Source: Collimonas pratensis (GTDB lineage Bacteria; Pseudomonadota; Gammaproteobacteria; Burkholderiales; Burkholderiaceae_D). Taken from it: DNA of 64,000 nucleotides. The notes beneath the pieces were generated by a model. That model saw nothing but the letters and a program-made list of their open reading frames with translations. It was not told where the DNA came from and did not search any database. The DNA lies in the NCBI RefSeq assembly GCF_001584185.1, contig NZ_CP013234.1:5022001-5086000 (forward strand), in the 5' to 3' direction. Position 1 is the first letter of the stretch; every line of letters begins with the position of its first letter. Positions 50,181 through 60,447 of the stretch are shown here, piece by piece. The position numbers and the translations under genes are program-made.

Positions 50181-51350
50181 CTACCTTAACTTCAGAGTTG
50201 AAAGTCCAAACAACACCAGCATCATCGAGATGATCCAGAAACGCACAACAACCTGCGTTTCCTTCCAGCCTTTTTGTTCATAGTGATGGTGCAAAGGTGC
50301 CATCAGCAACACCCGGCGGCCAACGCCGAAACGCTTCTTGGTGTACTTGAAATAGATTACCTGCAACATCACCGACAAAGTTTCGACCACGAAAATACCA
50401 CCCATAATGAACAGCACGATTTCCTGGCGCACGATGACCGCCACCGTGCCGAGGGCGCCGCCCAGGGCCAGCGCGCCGACATCGCCCATGAATACCTGCG
50501 CCGGATAGGCGTTGTACCAGAGGAAGGCGAGTCCGGCGCCGGCCATGGCGCCGCAGAAAATCAGCAATTCACCGGCGCCCGGGATATGCGGAATCAGCAG
50601 GTATTTGGCGAAGGTGACGTTGCCGGTCAAATAAGCGAACAGTCCCAGCGCGGCGCCGACCATCACAGTCGGCATGATCGCCAGGCCGTCCAGGCCATCG
50701 GTCAGGTTGACGGCGTTGCTGGTGCCGACGATGACGAAATAGGTCAAGGCCATGAAACCCCACACGCCCAGCGGATAGCTGACTGTTTTGAAGAAGGGCA
50801 CGATCAGGTCGGCCTTGGGCGGCAGATCAAGGCTGAAGCCGGATTCGACCCAGGCCACGAACAAATCCCAGACCTGGGTGTTGTTCGGCGCCGAGACCGA
50901 GAACGCCAGGTAGGTCGCGGCAACCACACCGATCACCGATTGCCAGAAATATTTTTCGCGCGAACGCATGCCGTTCGGGTCCTTGTAGACCACCTTGCGA
51001 TAGTCGTCGACCCAGCCGATGGTGCCGAACCCAAGCGTCACGATCAGCACGATCCAGACAAAGCGGTTGCCGAGATCGCTCCACAGCAAAGTCGAAATGC
51101 CGATCGCGATCAGGATCAGCACGCCGCCCATGGTCGGCGTGCCGGATTTGATCAGATGCGTCTGCGGACCGTCGGTGCGCACCGCCTGGCCAACCTTGAG
51201 GCGCGCCAGCATGCGGATCACGCCCGGTCCCGCGATCAGGCCGATCATCAACGCCGTCAAGGTCGCGAATACCGCGCGGAACGTGATGAAGTTGAAGACG
51301 CGCAGGAAACTGAAATCCTGCTGAAAATTTTGTGCCAGCCATAGCAGCAT
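50181..51350 (-). CDS. mraY: Phospho-N-acetylmuramoyl-pentapeptide-transferase MraY
   Basis: Integral membrane enzyme making lipid I from UDP-MurNAc-pentapeptide and undecaprenyl phosphate (389 residues, about ten membrane segments). Catalytic aspartates are in GWVDDYRK (DD pair) and in [10 protein letters not shown]; the HHHYEQKGW loop near the C-terminus is typical. Start 51350 is two bases after the murF stop; the longer frame to 51380 lies inside murF. Length is as in other betaproteobacteria. Confidence 0.97.
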   Translation of the reverse strand: MLLWLAQNFQQDFSFLRVFNFITFRAVFATLTALMIGLIAGPGVIRMLARLKVGQAVRTDGPQTHLIKSGTPTMGGVLILIAIGISTLLWSDLGNRFVWIVLIVTLGFGTIGWVDDYRKVVYKDPNGMRSREKYFWQSVIGVVAATYLAFSVSAPNNTQVWDLFVAWVESGFSLDLPPKADLIVPFFKTVSYPLGVWGFMALTYFVIVGTSNAVNLTDGLDGLAIMPTVMVGAALGLFAYLTGNVTFAKYLLIPHIPGAGELLIFCGAMAGAGLAFLWYNAYPAQVFMGDVGALALGGALGTVAVIVRQEIVLFIMGGIFVVETLSVMLQVIYFKYTKKRFGVGRRVLLMAPLHHHYEQKGWKETQVVVRFWIISMMLVLFGLSTLKLR

Positions 51351-51351
51351 G

Positions 51352-52752
51352 TTAGTGAGTCCCCTCAGATGTTGTGCCAACCAGGTGCTGGACGGCGCGC
51401 TCCATTTTCATGAAGCGCGAACCTTTGACCAGCACGGTCGTATGCGGTGTCATGGTGGCATCGAGCGCGGCCAGCAACGCTGCGATGTCGGTAAAGTGCT
51501 GGGCTTGAGGGCCGAAAGCGATGCTCGCCTCGGCCGCCATCTCGCCCAGCGTGAACAGCCGCGTAATGCCGCGCTGCTGCGCGTAAGCGCCGATTTCATG
51601 GTGGAACTGGCGGCCGTCGTTGCCGACTTCGCCCATCTCGCCCAGCACCAGCAAACGTGGTGCGGCAACCTGCGCCAGCACGTCGATCGCGGCCCGTACC
51701 GAATCCGGATTGGCGTTGTAGGTATCGTCGATCACCAAGGCACCGGCGCAATTTGCCAAGCTGGCCTGCTTGCGTTGCAGGCGGCCACTGACCGGAGCGA
51801 ACGATTCCAGGCCACGCTTGATGGCAACCAGATCGACGCCAATCGCCAGGGTGCAGGCGATCGCCGCCAGCGCATTGCGCACATTATGTTCGCCGGCCGC
51901 AGACAGATGCACCACGAAGCCAGGCTGGCCGGGCACGCTCACCGCCAACTCGCTGCCGAAACCATCGACGCCGTTGCTGTAACTGCAATGCACATCCGCC
52001 GCCGGCGTCAACCCGAAAGTCAGACTACCGCCCTTGCCGGCGCAGTAGCTGCGCCACAGTTCAGTATATGGATCGTCGGCCGGAAACACCGCAATGCCGC
52101 TGGCCGCCAGGCCGCGGATCACGCTGCCGTTTTCCTCGGCGACGGCTGCTACGCTGGCCATGAATTCCTGATGTTCGCGCTGGGCATTGTTGACCAAGCC
52201 GACAGTCGGCTCGGCAAGCGCCGTCAGCACGGCGATTTCGCCGGGATGGTTCATGCCCAGCTCAATCACGGCCGCCTGATGCTCCGCTTGCAATCGCAAC
52301 AAGGTCAGCGGCACGCCAATCTCGTTGTTGAAATTACCGCGTGTGGCGAGCGACTTGTCAACACCGAAAGCCGCAACCAGGATCGCTGCAATCATTTCCT
52401 TAACGGTGGTCTTGCCGTTGCTGCCGGTGACGGCGATCAACGGCAGCCGGAACTGCTGGCGCCAGCGTTGTCCGATCGTCCCCAGAGCCAGACGGGTATC
52501 CGGCACCACCAGCGCCGGCACCGCCAGCCCTGCCAAGGCTTGTTCGACCACCACCGCGACGGCGCCCTGGGCAATCACCTGATCGAGGAAATCGTGGGCG
52601 TCAAAGCGCTCGCCGCGCAAAGCGACGAACACGGAACCTGGCGTCACCGCGCGGCTGTCCGTGAACAGCCCGTTGATCACGGTTTCGCCGGCAGCCCCTG
52701 CGCTGGCAGGCAATCCCAGCCACGACTGCAGTTGCGCCAATGTGGCATTCAT
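51352..52752 (-). CDS. murF: UDP-N-acetylmuramoyl-tripeptide--D-alanyl-D-alanine ligase
   Basis: Adds D-Ala-D-Ala (made by Ddl) to the tripeptide precursor (466 residues). The P-loop [13 protein letters not shown] (about 111-123), the [12 protein letters not shown] segment, and the C-terminal [18 protein letters not shown] are characteristic of MurF. It overlaps murE by four bases. No anomalies. Confidence 0.97.
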   Translation of the reverse strand: MNATLAQLQSWLGLPASAGAAGETVINGLFTDSRAVTPGSVFVALRGERFDAHDFLDQVIAQGAVAVVVEQALAGLAVPALVVPDTRLALGTIGQRWRQQFRLPLIAVTGSNGKTTVKEMIAAILVAAFGVDKSLATRGNFNNEIGVPLTLLRLQAEHQAAVIELGMNHPGEIAVLTALAEPTVGLVNNAQREHQEFMASVAAVAEENGSVIRGLAASGIAVFPADDPYTELWRSYCAGKGGSLTFGLTPAADVHCSYSNGVDGFGSELAVSVPGQPGFVVHLSAAGEHNVRNALAAIACTLAIGVDLVAIKRGLESFAPVSGRLQRKQASLANCAGALVIDDTYNANPDSVRAAIDVLAQVAAPRLLVLGEMGEVGNDGRQFHHEIGAYAQQRGITRLFTLGEMAAEASIAFGPQAQHFTDIAALLAALDATMTPHTTVLVKGSRFMKMERAVQHLVGTTSEGTH

Positions 52753-54284
52753 AGGCTGCCGCCCTTCATCGTCGCCCGCGCAGCAAGCGCCAGGGCAGTA
52801 TGGTCGGCGTCTAAAAACGGCAATTTCTTTCCTTTGATTTCCTGATATGTTTCATGTCCTTTGCCTGCCAGCAGCACGACATCGGCCTTGGCCGCGTGAC
52901 GTACCGCCCACAAGATCGCGGCAGCGCGGTCTTCCAATGCTTGCGCAGCCTGCGGCGCCTTCATCCCGGCCAGGATCTGGCCGATGATGGCCGCCGGTTC
53001 TTCGCTGCGCGGATTGTCACTTGTGACGATGACGTGGTCCGCCTGTTCCGCCACGGCGCCCATCTGTGGCCGCTTGCCGGGATCGCGGTCGCCGCCGCAG
53101 CCGAACACGCACCACAATTCGCCGTTGCGCTGCTGCGCCACCTGGCGCAGCGTGCTCAGAGTCTTTTCCAGCGCGTCTGGCGTATGGGCATAGTCGATCA
53201 CGATCAGCGGCGCATCCTGGCCGCCGAACTGCTGCATTCGACCCGGTACGGCGACCAACAGTTCAATCGCATCGAGCGCTGCCTTCCATTCGATACCGTG
53301 GGCCAGCAGCACACCCAGGATGCCCAGCGCATTGCTGACATTGAACTGGCCCACCAATTGCGTTCTCAACTGCCCCGAGCCGAATGGCGATTCGACATGG
53401 AACACGGTGCCGCTGGCGTTAAAGCGGATCGCCGAGGCACGCAACACGGCGACATCCGCCGGGGCCTCCAGTTCGCCGCAGGTATAGCCGATCAGCGGGA
53501 TCGCATGCTTCTTTTTCTGTAGATGACTGACCAGGCGCAAGCCCATGTCGTCATCCAGATTGATCACGGCCTTCTGCAAACCCGGCCAGTCGAACAGCAT
53601 GCGCTTGGCGGCTTCGTAGTGCTGTTCGTCGCCGTGATAATCCAGATGGTCGCGCGTGAAATTGGTGAACAGGGCGATATCAACATGCATGCCGTTCAAG
53701 CGGCCTTGCTCCAGGCCGATCGAGGATGCCTCGATCGCCAGCGCTGTTACGCCTTGCCTGCGCATCGCGCTCAAGGTCTGCTGCAGCAGCAATGCGTCCG
53801 GCGTGGTGTTGCCGGTTTCGTCGAAATCGCCGGATTGCCCTTGCGTATAGATACCGGTGCCGAGCGTGCCGATCACGCCGGTAGGCTGCCCCAGCTGCGA
53901 CAGCGCATGCCCCAGCCACTGGCTGCAGGAAGTCTTGCCGTTGGTGCCGGTGACAGCCACCACCAGCATGCCCGCATCAGCTTGCCGATAATAGGTTGCG
54001 GCGATCTGGCCGGAGAGCTGCTTCAAGCCGCCGACCGCCAGATGCGCCATCGTCCAGGCGGCGTCCCAGCTGAATTTATCGCTCTCGTACAGCACTGCCG
54101 AAGCGCCATTTTTCAACGCCTGTGCAATATAGGCGCGGCCGTCCGCGGCATCGCCAGGATAGGCAAAGAACACATCGCCGGCTTTCACCTTGCGCGAGTC
54201 CGACACCAGCGTGGCGCCAGCCGGCGCCACGCTGTCCAGCCACTGCTGGATGCCTTGCAATTGTTTTTCGATGGAGGCGGTCAC
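52749..54284 (-). CDS. murE: UDP-MurNAc-L-Ala-D-Glu--meso-diaminopimelate ligase
   Basis: Adds the third residue of the stem peptide (511 residues). The P-loop is GTNGKTSCSQW (about 112-122); carbamylated-lysine and D-Glu regions are in order. The motif DNPR in VTSDNPRSEEP (about 425-435) is the one that selects meso-diaminopimelate instead of lysine, so the cell wall is of the normal Gram-negative type. It overlaps ftsI upstream and murF downstream by four bases each. Confidence 0.97.
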   Translation of the reverse strand: MTASIEKQLQGIQQWLDSVAPAGATLVSDSRKVKAGDVFFAYPGDAADGRAYIAQALKNGASAVLYESDKFSWDAAWTMAHLAVGGLKQLSGQIAATYYRQADAGMLVVAVTGTNGKTSCSQWLGHALSQLGQPTGVIGTLGTGIYTQGQSGDFDETGNTTPDALLLQQTLSAMRRQGVTALAIEASSIGLEQGRLNGMHVDIALFTNFTRDHLDYHGDEQHYEAAKRMLFDWPGLQKAVINLDDDMGLRLVSHLQKKKHAIPLIGYTCGELEAPADVAVLRASAIRFNASGTVFHVESPFGSGQLRTQLVGQFNVSNALGILGVLLAHGIEWKAALDAIELLVAVPGRMQQFGGQDAPLIVIDYAHTPDALEKTLSTLRQVAQQRNGELWCVFGCGGDRDPGKRPQMGAVAEQADHVIVTSDNPRSEEPAAIIGQILAGMKAPQAAQALEDRAAAILWAVRHAAKADVVLLAGKGHETYQEIKGKKLPFLDADHTALALAARATMKGGSL

Positions 54285-56062
54285 AAGCCCTCCTGCGGGC
54301 CATCGGCCGGGATGATGATGTCGGTGACGCTGGAATCCGGTGGCACGTTCAACGCGCGCAAGGCGTTCGCCGCCACCGTCGCAAACACCGGCGCCGCGAC
54401 GTCGCCGCCGAAGTGCGAGCCGACCGTCGGCTCGTCCACCATCACGGCAATGATCAGGCGCGGATCGGAAGCCGGCGCAAAGCCAACGAAATCAGCAATG
54501 TATTTTTTGACATACTTGCCGCCTTCAATCTTGTAAGCAGTACCGGTCTTGCCGCCGACGCGGTAACCCGGGACCTGCGCTTTCGGCGCGGTGCCGCCCG
54601 GCGCAGTAACCCGCTCCAGCATGGCACGCATGGTGAGCGCGGTCTTTTCAGACACCACGCGCTGGCCGACCGGAGGTTCAGCGACCTTCTGGAACGACAG
54701 CGGGATCAAGTCGCCATTGCGGGCGAAAATCGTATAGGCGTGCGCCATCTGAATCAGCGAAACCGAGATGCCATGGCCATAGCTCATGGTGGCCTGTTCG
54801 ATCGGCCGCCACGATTTGAACGGCCGCACGCGGCCGGCGACGGCGCCAGGGAAGCCGAACTTGGGCTGCTGCCCCAGGCCGACGGTGGTAAACATCTCCC
54901 ACATCTCTTCAGCCGGCATTTGCAAGGCAATCTTGGCGGTACCGATATTCGACGACTTCTGGATAATCTGCGCCACGCTCATGGTCTGCACCGGATGCGG
55001 ATGGGAGTCGCCCACGGTCGCGGTGCCGATGGTCATCTTGTCCGGCACCTGGAAAGTCGTGGTGGCCTGCACCCGGTTGGTATCCAGCGCCAGGGCGACG
55101 GTAAACGGCTTCAAGGTCGAGCCAGGCTCGAAGGTATCCGTCATCACGCGGTTACGCAGCTGCGCGCCGGTCAGCACCGAGCGGTCGTTCGGGTTATAGC
55201 TTGGCAGGTTGGCCAGCGCCAGCACTTCACCGCTCTTGGCGTCGACCACGACGATGCCGCCAGCCTTGGCCTTGAACTTCTCGACCGCTTCCTTCAGCTG
55301 GGTAAACGCGATGTACTGGATCTTGCTATCGATCGACAGCACCAGGTCCTTGCCGTCATGCGGCTCCTTGACCGCCTCGATATCTTCGACGATGCGGCCG
55401 AGCCGGTCCTTGATCACACGGCGGCTGCCGGTGGCGCCTGCCAGGTTTTTCTGCTGCGACAGTTCCATGCCGTCCTGGCCGGCATCTTCGACGTTGGTGA
55501 AGCCGACCACGTGCGCCGCCACCTCGCCTTCAGGATAGAAGCGCTTGTATTCCTTGCGGGTTTCTATGCCGTCGATGCCAAGCTTGACGATCTGGTCTGA
55601 AATGTCTTGCTCTACCTGCCGCTTGAGGTAGACAAAATTGCGGTCGGAATCGAGTTTCTTGTTCAGCTCGGCGCTGCTCATGTCGAGCAGCTTGGCCAAG
55701 GCTTGCAGTTTTTCCTTAGGCGCATCCTTGACGTCGTCGGGAATCGCCCAGATCGCCTTGACCGGCACCGACGACGCCAGCACCTGACCGTTACGGTCGG
55801 TGATCTTGCCGCGCGTGGCCGGCAACTCAAGCGTGCGCGCATAGCGCGAAGCACCCTGCTTTTGCAGGAAGTCGGTGGAAATCCCTTGCAGCCACAGAGC
55901 CCGCACGATCAGCGCCAGGAAGGCCGCGAACATGGCGAACAGCACCACCCGCGAGCGCCATACCGGCAGCTTGATTTTCAGCACCGGGCTGGCCGAAAAC
56001 GGCACACCCTTGCCGGCCGCGATACGGCCGGTATGAGAGCTGCGCGGGGGATTACGCGTCAT
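54281..56062 (-). CDS. ftsI: Septal transpeptidase FtsI (PBP3)
   Basis: Class B penicillin-binding protein that cross-links septal peptidoglycan with FtsW (593 residues). One membrane anchor near residues 34-56 is followed by the PBP dimer domain and the transpeptidase domain. All three active-site motifs are present: STLK in EPGSTLKPF (serine nucleophile, about 312), SSN in IQKSSNIGTA (about 368) and KTGT in VGGKTGTAYK (about 505). Overlaps of four bases join it to ftsL and murE. Confidence 0.97.
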   Translation of the reverse strand: MTRNPPRSSHTGRIAAGKGVPFSASPVLKIKLPVWRSRVVLFAMFAAFLALIVRALWLQGISTDFLQKQGASRYARTLELPATRGKITDRNGQVLASSVPVKAIWAIPDDVKDAPKEKLQALAKLLDMSSAELNKKLDSDRNFVYLKRQVEQDISDQIVKLGIDGIETRKEYKRFYPEGEVAAHVVGFTNVEDAGQDGMELSQQKNLAGATGSRRVIKDRLGRIVEDIEAVKEPHDGKDLVLSIDSKIQYIAFTQLKEAVEKFKAKAGGIVVVDAKSGEVLALANLPSYNPNDRSVLTGAQLRNRVMTDTFEPGSTLKPFTVALALDTNRVQATTTFQVPDKMTIGTATVGDSHPHPVQTMSVAQIIQKSSNIGTAKIALQMPAEEMWEMFTTVGLGQQPKFGFPGAVAGRVRPFKSWRPIEQATMSYGHGISVSLIQMAHAYTIFARNGDLIPLSFQKVAEPPVGQRVVSEKTALTMRAMLERVTAPGGTAPKAQVPGYRVGGKTGTAYKIEGGKYVKKYIADFVGFAPASDPRLIIAVMVDEPTVGSHFGGDVAAPVFATVAANALRALNVPPDSSVTDIIIPADGPQEGL

Positions 56063-56331
56063 TTTTCCCCCAGCGTCAGGTACTGGGTACGCGCGGCAGT
56101 CAGCGGCACCATGTTGAGATCGCGCGTGGCGGCGGCTTCAATCCGGGCGTTCTTACCCAGCGTAGACTGGTCCAACTGCAATTGCGCCCACTCGATATCC
56201 AGCTGGCGCGACTGGCTGGCCGCCCGTTCCAGTTCGATGAACAACTGGCGCGCCTGATACTGGGCATTGACCAGCGCAAGCGCGCACAGCACTAGCGCCA
56301 GCGCCAGGACGAAATTGAGGCGGCCGCTCAT
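56059..56331 (-). CDS. ftsL: Cell division protein FtsL
   Basis: A 90-residue bitopic protein: short N-terminus, one membrane segment (about 5-24, [19 protein letters not shown]) and a periplasmic coiled coil (about 28-65) that pairs with FtsB and binds FtsQ. It overlaps rsmH and ftsI by four bases each. The family is weakly conserved in sequence, but size, topology and position between rsmH and ftsI make the call safe. Confidence 0.92.
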   Translation of the reverse strand: MSGRLNFVLALALVLCALALVNAQYQARQLFIELERAASQSRQLDIEWAQLQLDQSTLGKNARIEAAATRDLNMVPLTAARTQYLTLGEK

Positions 56332-57293
56332 GCCTGCGCCTCTTTGACGGCCAGCCGTTCGCCGACCCGCATGATGGCGGAACGGGCGCGCGGATTTTCA
56401 GCGACTTCCTCATCCGACGGCTTGACGCGCGAGATCAGTTTCAGCTCCGGCTGCGGCAGGTCGACCGCACGGATCGGCAGGCGACGGTCGGGCTGCGGCA
56501 GCCGGGCTTTCGAGGCCAGGAACTGCTTGACGATCCGGTCTTCCAGCGAATGAAAGCTGATCACGACTAATCTCCCTTGCTGGCCCATCTGCCGAAATGC
56601 CTGGTCCAGTACTATCTCGAGTTCTTCAAGCTCTTGATTGATGAAAATCCGTATAGCCTGAAAGGTACGAGTGGCCGGGTCTTTGCCTTTCTCGCGGGTC
56701 TTGACGGCGTTTGCCACGATCTGGGCAAGCTGTCGTGTGCCAGTAATGGGCTTGATTGTCCGGCCAGCAACAATCGCCTTTGCAATCTGAACAGCAAACC
56801 GTTCTTCCCCATAATCACGTACCACCTTTCCGATTGTTTGTTCATCCGCGCTGGCCAGCCATTCTGCTGCCGATATGCCGCGTGTCGTATCCATCCGCAT
56901 GTCGAGCGGGCCATCAGCGCGGAAGCTGAAGCCGCGGCTGGCGTCGTCCACCTGCGGCGATGAAATGCCCAGGTCCAGCAGCACGCCATCGACTTGCCTG
57001 ATTCCTCTTTGCTGCAAGGCCTGCGCCATGGTCGCAAAACTGTCATGCACGATCTCGAAACGCGGATCGGCGATAGTGCTTGCGGTGGCGATGGCTTGCG
57101 GATCCTTGTCGAACGCGATCAGACGGCCGCGTTCGCCCAGGCTTTGTAAAATCTTGCGGCTGTGGCCGCCGCGTCCGAAGGTGCCGTCGACGTAAATACC
57201 GTCGGCGCGTGCGCCCTCGATCGCCAGCGCACTGACAGCCTCGTCCAATAACACGGTGCGGTGCTGGAACTCGGGCACCACTGGTTCACTCAT
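56328..57293 (-). CDS. rsmH: 16S rRNA (cytosine(1402)-N(4))-methyltransferase RsmH
   Basis: Methylates N4 of C1402 in the ribosomal P site (321 residues). The N-terminus [13 protein letters not shown], the SAM-binding [16 protein letters not shown] (about 35-50) and the C-terminal [15 protein letters not shown] are family marks. It starts 10 bases after mraZ. The middle part (about residues 138-238, bases 56581-56880) is unusual: 159 of 300 bases are G or C and codons such as AGA, TTA and ATA appear, unlike the flanks. The reading frame is intact, so the protein should be functional. Confidence 0.97.
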   Translation of the reverse strand: MSEPVVPEFQHRTVLLDEAVSALAIEGARADGIYVDGTFGRGGHSRKILQSLGERGRLIAFDKDPQAIATASTIADPRFEIVHDSFATMAQALQQRGIRQVDGVLLDLGISSPQVDDASRGFSFRADGPLDMRMDTTRGISAAEWLASADEQTIGKVVRDYGEERFAVQIAKAIVAGRTIKPITGTRQLAQIVANAVKTREKGKDPATRTFQAIRIFINQELEELEIVLDQAFRQMGQQGRLVVISFHSLEDRIVKQFLASKARLPQPDRRLPIRAVDLPQPELKLISRVKPSDEEVAENPRARSAIMRVGERLAVKEAQA

Positions 57294-57303
57294 GGCGGGC
57301 CTG

Positions 57304-57732
57304 TCAGAACGAAAAATTGCTTAACACTTCGGGCATGCCAGCCGCAACTGCTTGCGACTCGCTCTCAGCCAATTTGGCTGCGTCCCAAATCTCGAAATGG
57401 CTTCCCATGCCCAACAACATCACCTCGCGCGTCAGGCCGACGGCCGCGCGCAACTCCGGCGCCACCAGGATGCGGCCGGCGGAATCCAGCTCGACATCCG
57501 AGGCATTGCCCAGGAAAATCCGTTGCCAGGCGCGCGCCGACATCGGCCACGCGGCGATCTGCTCGCGGTGGCTCTCCCATGTCGGGCGTGGGAACAGCAA
57601 CAGACAGCCATGCGGATGCTTGGTCAGCGTCAGCCGGCCTTCGCACTGAACGGTCAGCGCGTCACGATGCTTGGATGGCACTGCCATCCGTCCTTTCGCA
57701 TCGAGATTTAATGCTGACGCACCCTGAAACAC
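57304..57732 (-). CDS. mraZ: Transcriptional regulator MraZ
   Basis: A 142-residue AbrB-like protein with two tandem MraZ repeats; each has the DxxGR motif ([10 protein letters not shown] near residue 9, [14 protein letters not shown] near residue 88). MraZ forms a ring and represses its own dcw operon by binding direct repeats upstream. The GTG at 57732 is chosen because the family starts at [11 protein letters not shown] and AGGAG lies eight bases upstream; the longer frame to 57846 would cross the operator. It is the first gene of the mraZ-ftsZ run. Confidence 0.95.
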   Translation of the reverse strand: MFQGASALNLDAKGRMAVPSKHRDALTVQCEGRLTLTKHPHGCLLLFPRPTWESHREQIAAWPMSARAWQRIFLGNASDVELDSAGRILVAPELRAAVGLTREVMLLGMGSHFEIWDAAKLAESESQAVAAGMPEVLSNFSF

Positions 57733-57795
57733 CGCACACGCTCCTGTTAGTTGCTGCTGAATCCTGAAAATAGTTCTTTGCAAGCCGGCAAAAAT

Positions 57796-57835
57796 GCCCC
57801 ACAAAAAAACACTTTTCCACACTTCCACCCACTTT
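57796..57835 (-). promoter_or_regulatory. MraZ operator: four 10-bp direct repeats
   Basis: Read on the minus strand, 57835 to 57796 splits into four consecutive 10-base boxes: AAAGTGGGTG, GAAGTGTGGA, AAAGTGTTTT and TTTGTGGGGC. The first three fit the AAAGTG(T/G) box reported for MraZ; the 10-base period places them on one face of the helix. The first box overlaps the -10 hexamer. Confidence 0.85.
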
Positions 57836-57859
57836 AGAGGATGCACTATTCTAGGTCAA
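57831..57859 (-). promoter_or_regulatory. Promoter of the mraZ-ftsZ cluster
   Basis: Minus-strand TTGACC (57859-57854) and TAAAGT (57836-57831) are 17 bases apart. The -10 lies in the first MraZ box, so bound MraZ would block it. Distance to the mraZ GTG is about 98 bases. Confidence 0.75.
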
Positions 57860-58199
57860 GCCATTTAGCAGGGAGCAATTGGAAAATATTCGAGTAAAGT
57901 CAATGACTTAGCGCCACTATCTGACAATGTGCAATGAATGTGTTTACATTGAATTACTAAATAAATGAAGGACTTAGCGAGAATTGTAAATGTCAGCTCT
58001 CAGCTATACACATGTGTTTGCGGCAAACATGCCGAAACAAAGGTTCACAATTGGCAACCCTGCTGGCGATCCAAAATGGTACAAATCGCAGATAAAGAAG
58101 GGAGTAGGCAGCTTGATAGTGCGGGATGAACAGCCGGACAACGGAAGATAACGAGGCTTTGACATAACAATGAACAACAATCCTGTGTTTTTTGCCTGC
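57860..58199. other. Intergenic region between ruvC and the mraZ promoter
   Basis: 340 bases, A/T-rich near 57890-58010, without a supportable gene. A small minus-strand frame at 58004-58264 overlaps ruvC in another frame and has no family match. No clear terminator for ruvC is seen. GTTTGCGGCAAAC near 58016-58028 is a short palindrome. Confidence 0.55.
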
Positions 58200-58742
58200 T
58201 CAGCCCACCAACCGGCCGCCGCGCACACGCAAACCTTTTTTGGCGAGGCCAGGCGCCAACGCACTCAAATGCGCCAGGGCATCGCCGCTGTGCGCGTGGC
58301 AAATCGCCACCGCCAGCGCATCGGCGGCATCGGTGCCGGGCAAGCCGGGCAGTTGCAGCAAGCGCTGTACCATGTCCTGCACCTGCTGCTTTTGCGCCTT
58401 GCCATGGCCGGCGACAGCTTGCTTGATCTGCAAAGCGGTATATTCCGCGACCGGCAAGTCTGCGCTCACTAACGCACAAATGGCAGCGCCGCGCGCCTGC
58501 CCCAACAGCAAGGTGGATTGCGGATTGACGTTGACGAAGACTTTTTCGATGGCCGAACAATCCGGCGCATAGGTGCGTATCACTTCCGACACGCTGGCCA
58601 GGATCACCTTCAGGCGTTGTGGCAGGTCGGCGTCCGGCGTCTTGATAGTACCCGAGCCGATATAGCTGAGCTTGTTGCCCTGCTTGTCGATGATGCCAAA
58701 ACCGGTGGTCCGCAGACCTGGGTCGATACCGAGGATTTTCAT
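58200..58742 (-). CDS. ruvC: Crossover junction endodeoxyribonuclease RuvC
   Basis: Holliday-junction resolvase (180 residues). The four acidic catalytic residues are recognisable: D7 in [11 protein letters not shown], a glutamate in SAIEKVFVN (about 66), and two aspartates in [14 protein letters not shown] (about 137-142). The basic C-terminus binds DNA. It lies 139 bases after purH, with an inverted-repeat pair in between. The usual downstream ruvA and ruvB are absent here; the dcw cluster follows instead. Confidence 0.96.
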   Translation of the reverse strand: MKILGIDPGLRTTGFGIIDKQGNKLSYIGSGTIKTPDADLPQRLKVILASVSEVIRTYAPDCSAIEKVFVNVNPQSTLLLGQARGAAICALVSADLPVAEYTALQIKQAVAGHGKAQKQQVQDMVQRLLQLPGLPGTDAADALAVAICHAHSGDALAHLSALAPGLAKKGLRVRGGRLVG

Positions 58743-58763
58743 ATGGTACTTACGCAAAACCCC

Positions 58764-58880
58764 GTAGGGTGGGCACATCGTGCCCACGCGTTAACGTGAT
58801 AAACGGAGTATATGCCCCGGTCACACCATGAGCATGTAAATGAAGCAAGGTCACGCGTGGGCACGATGTGCCCACCCTAC
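58764..58880. repeat. Pair of identical 27-bp inverted repeats between purH and ruvC
   Basis: Arms 58764-58790 and 58854-58880 are perfect inverted copies over 27 bases, separated by 63 bases. Each arm is itself nearly palindromic (GTGGGCAC, three bases, GTGCCCAC). The right arm ends one base before the purH stop codon. The sequence resembles dispersed GTAGGGTGGGCAC repeats of proteobacteria. Confidence 0.85.
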
Positions 58881-58881
58881 A

Positions 58882-60447
58882 TTAATGGCGGAAATGCCGG
58901 GTGCCGGTCAGCAGCATGACGACGCCGTGCTCGTCGGCGGCATCGATCACTTCCTGGTCGCGCATCGAACCGCCCGGCTGCACCACGCAGGTTGCGCCGG
59001 CATCAACCACGACGTCGAGGCCGTCGCGGAACGGGAAGAAGGCATCCGAGGCCACCGCCGAACCGACCAGCGACAAGCCGGCGTTCTGCGCCTTGATCGA
59101 GGCAATGCGGGCGGAATCCACGCGGCTCATCTGGCCGGCGCCGACACCCAGGGTCATGCCATTGCCGCAAAACACGATCGCATTCGACTTGACGAACTTG
59201 GCGACGCGCCAGGCGAACATCAGGTCCTGCAGCTGCTGCTGGGTGGGCTGCTTCTTGCTGACCACTTTCAGTTCGCTCAAGGCAACATTGCGGGCATCCG
59301 GCGATTGCACCAGCAGGCCACCGCCGACGCGCTTGAAGTCATGCAGGTTGATCGCATGCGCCAGGGGGATTTCCAGCAAGCGCACATTCTGCTTGGCAGC
59401 AAAGATCTGCTTGGCTTGTTCGGTGAAGGATGGCGCAATGATCACTTCGACGAATTGCTTGGCGACCGCTTCAGCGGCATTGCCGTCGAGTTCCTGATTG
59501 AAAGCGATGATGCCGCCGAAGGCCGAGGTAGGATCGGTTTGCAGCGCCTTGCTGTAAGCTTCCAGCGGATTACCGCCGATCGCCACGCCGCAAGGATTGG
59601 CGTGCTTGATGATGACGCAGGCGGTTTCACTGAAGGTCTTGACGCATTCCCACGCAGCATCGGCATCGGCGATGTTGTTGTATGACAGCTCCTTACCCTG
59701 CAACTGCTTATAGTTGGCCAGCGCGCCTTCGACATGCCGAGTGTCGCGGTAGAACGCGGCCGACTGGTGCGGGTTTTCACCGTAGCGCATTTCCTGCACT
59801 TTTTCGAAATGCAGGTTCAAGGTCGCCGGATAGGCGCTGCGCGTGGTGTGTTGCTTGTCTTCACCCAGCGAAGTGAAGTAATTGGTGATCGCGCCGTCGT
59901 ATTGCGCGGTGTGGGCAAAGACTTTCTTGGCCAGCGCAAACTTGGCGCCGTAGCCGATTTCGCCGTCATTGGCTTTCAGCTCGCTCAATACCGCAGCATA
60001 GTCGCTAGGATCGCACAGGACGATCACATCCTTATGGTTCTTGGCTGACGAACGCAGCATGGCAGGGCCGCCGATGTCGATATTCTCGATCGCATCTTCC
60101 AGCGAGCACTGTTCCTTGGCGATGGTCTGCTGGAACGGGTAGAGGTTGACCACCACCATGTCGATCATCGGGATCTGGTGCTGCGCCAGCGCCGCCATAT
60201 GTTCAGGGAAATCGCGCCGCGCCAGGATGCCGCCGTGCACCTTCGGGTGCAGGGTCTTGACCCGGCCGTCGAGCATTTCCGGGAAGCCGGTATAGTCCGC
60301 CACTTCGGTCACCTTGATGCCGGCATCGGCCAGCAGCTTGGCGGTGCCGCCAGTCGACAGAATATTCACGCCCAGCGCCGACAACTCTTTTGCGAAATCG
60401 AGTATCCCGGTCTTGTCGGATACGGAAATGAGGGCTTGTTTGATCAT
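58882..60447 (-). CDS. purH: Bifunctional AICAR formyltransferase / IMP cyclohydrolase
   Basis: Last two steps of IMP synthesis (521 residues). The N-terminal cyclohydrolase domain (about 1-195) starts [18 protein letters not shown] and includes [19 protein letters not shown]; the C-terminal transformylase domain carries [11 protein letters not shown] (catalytic Lys-His, about 266) and [16 protein letters not shown]. Ends with RHFRH as usual. It is 197 bases downstream of fis, in the conserved dusB-fis-purH order. Confidence 0.98.
   Translation of the reverse strand: MIKQALISVSDKTGILDFAKELSALGVNILSTGGTAKLLADAGIKVTEVADYTGFPEMLDGRVKTLHPKVHGGILARRDFPEHMAALAQHQIPMIDMVVVNLYPFQQTIAKEQCSLEDAIENIDIGGPAMLRSSAKNHKDVIVLCDPSDYAAVLSELKANDGEIGYGAKFALAKKVFAHTAQYDGAITNYFTSLGEDKQHTTRSAYPATLNLHFEKVQEMRYGENPHQSAAFYRDTRHVEGALANYKQLQGKELSYNNIADADAAWECVKTFSETACVIIKHANPCGVAIGGNPLEAYSKALQTDPTSAFGGIIAFNQELDGNAAEAVAKQFVEVIIAPSFTEQAKQIFAAKQNVRLLEIPLAHAINLHDFKRVGGGLLVQSPDARNVALSELKVVSKKQPTQQQLQDLMFAWRVAKFVKSNAIVFCGNGMTLGVGAGQMSRVDSARIASIKAQNAGLSLVGSAVASDAFFPFRDGLDVVVDAGATCVVQPGGSMRDQEVIDAADEHGVVMLLTGTRHFRH

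Noticed and set aside
50274-51344. A 356-codon open frame on the plus strand
   Set aside because: Antisense to mraY; highly charged, no domain, no ribosome-binding site.
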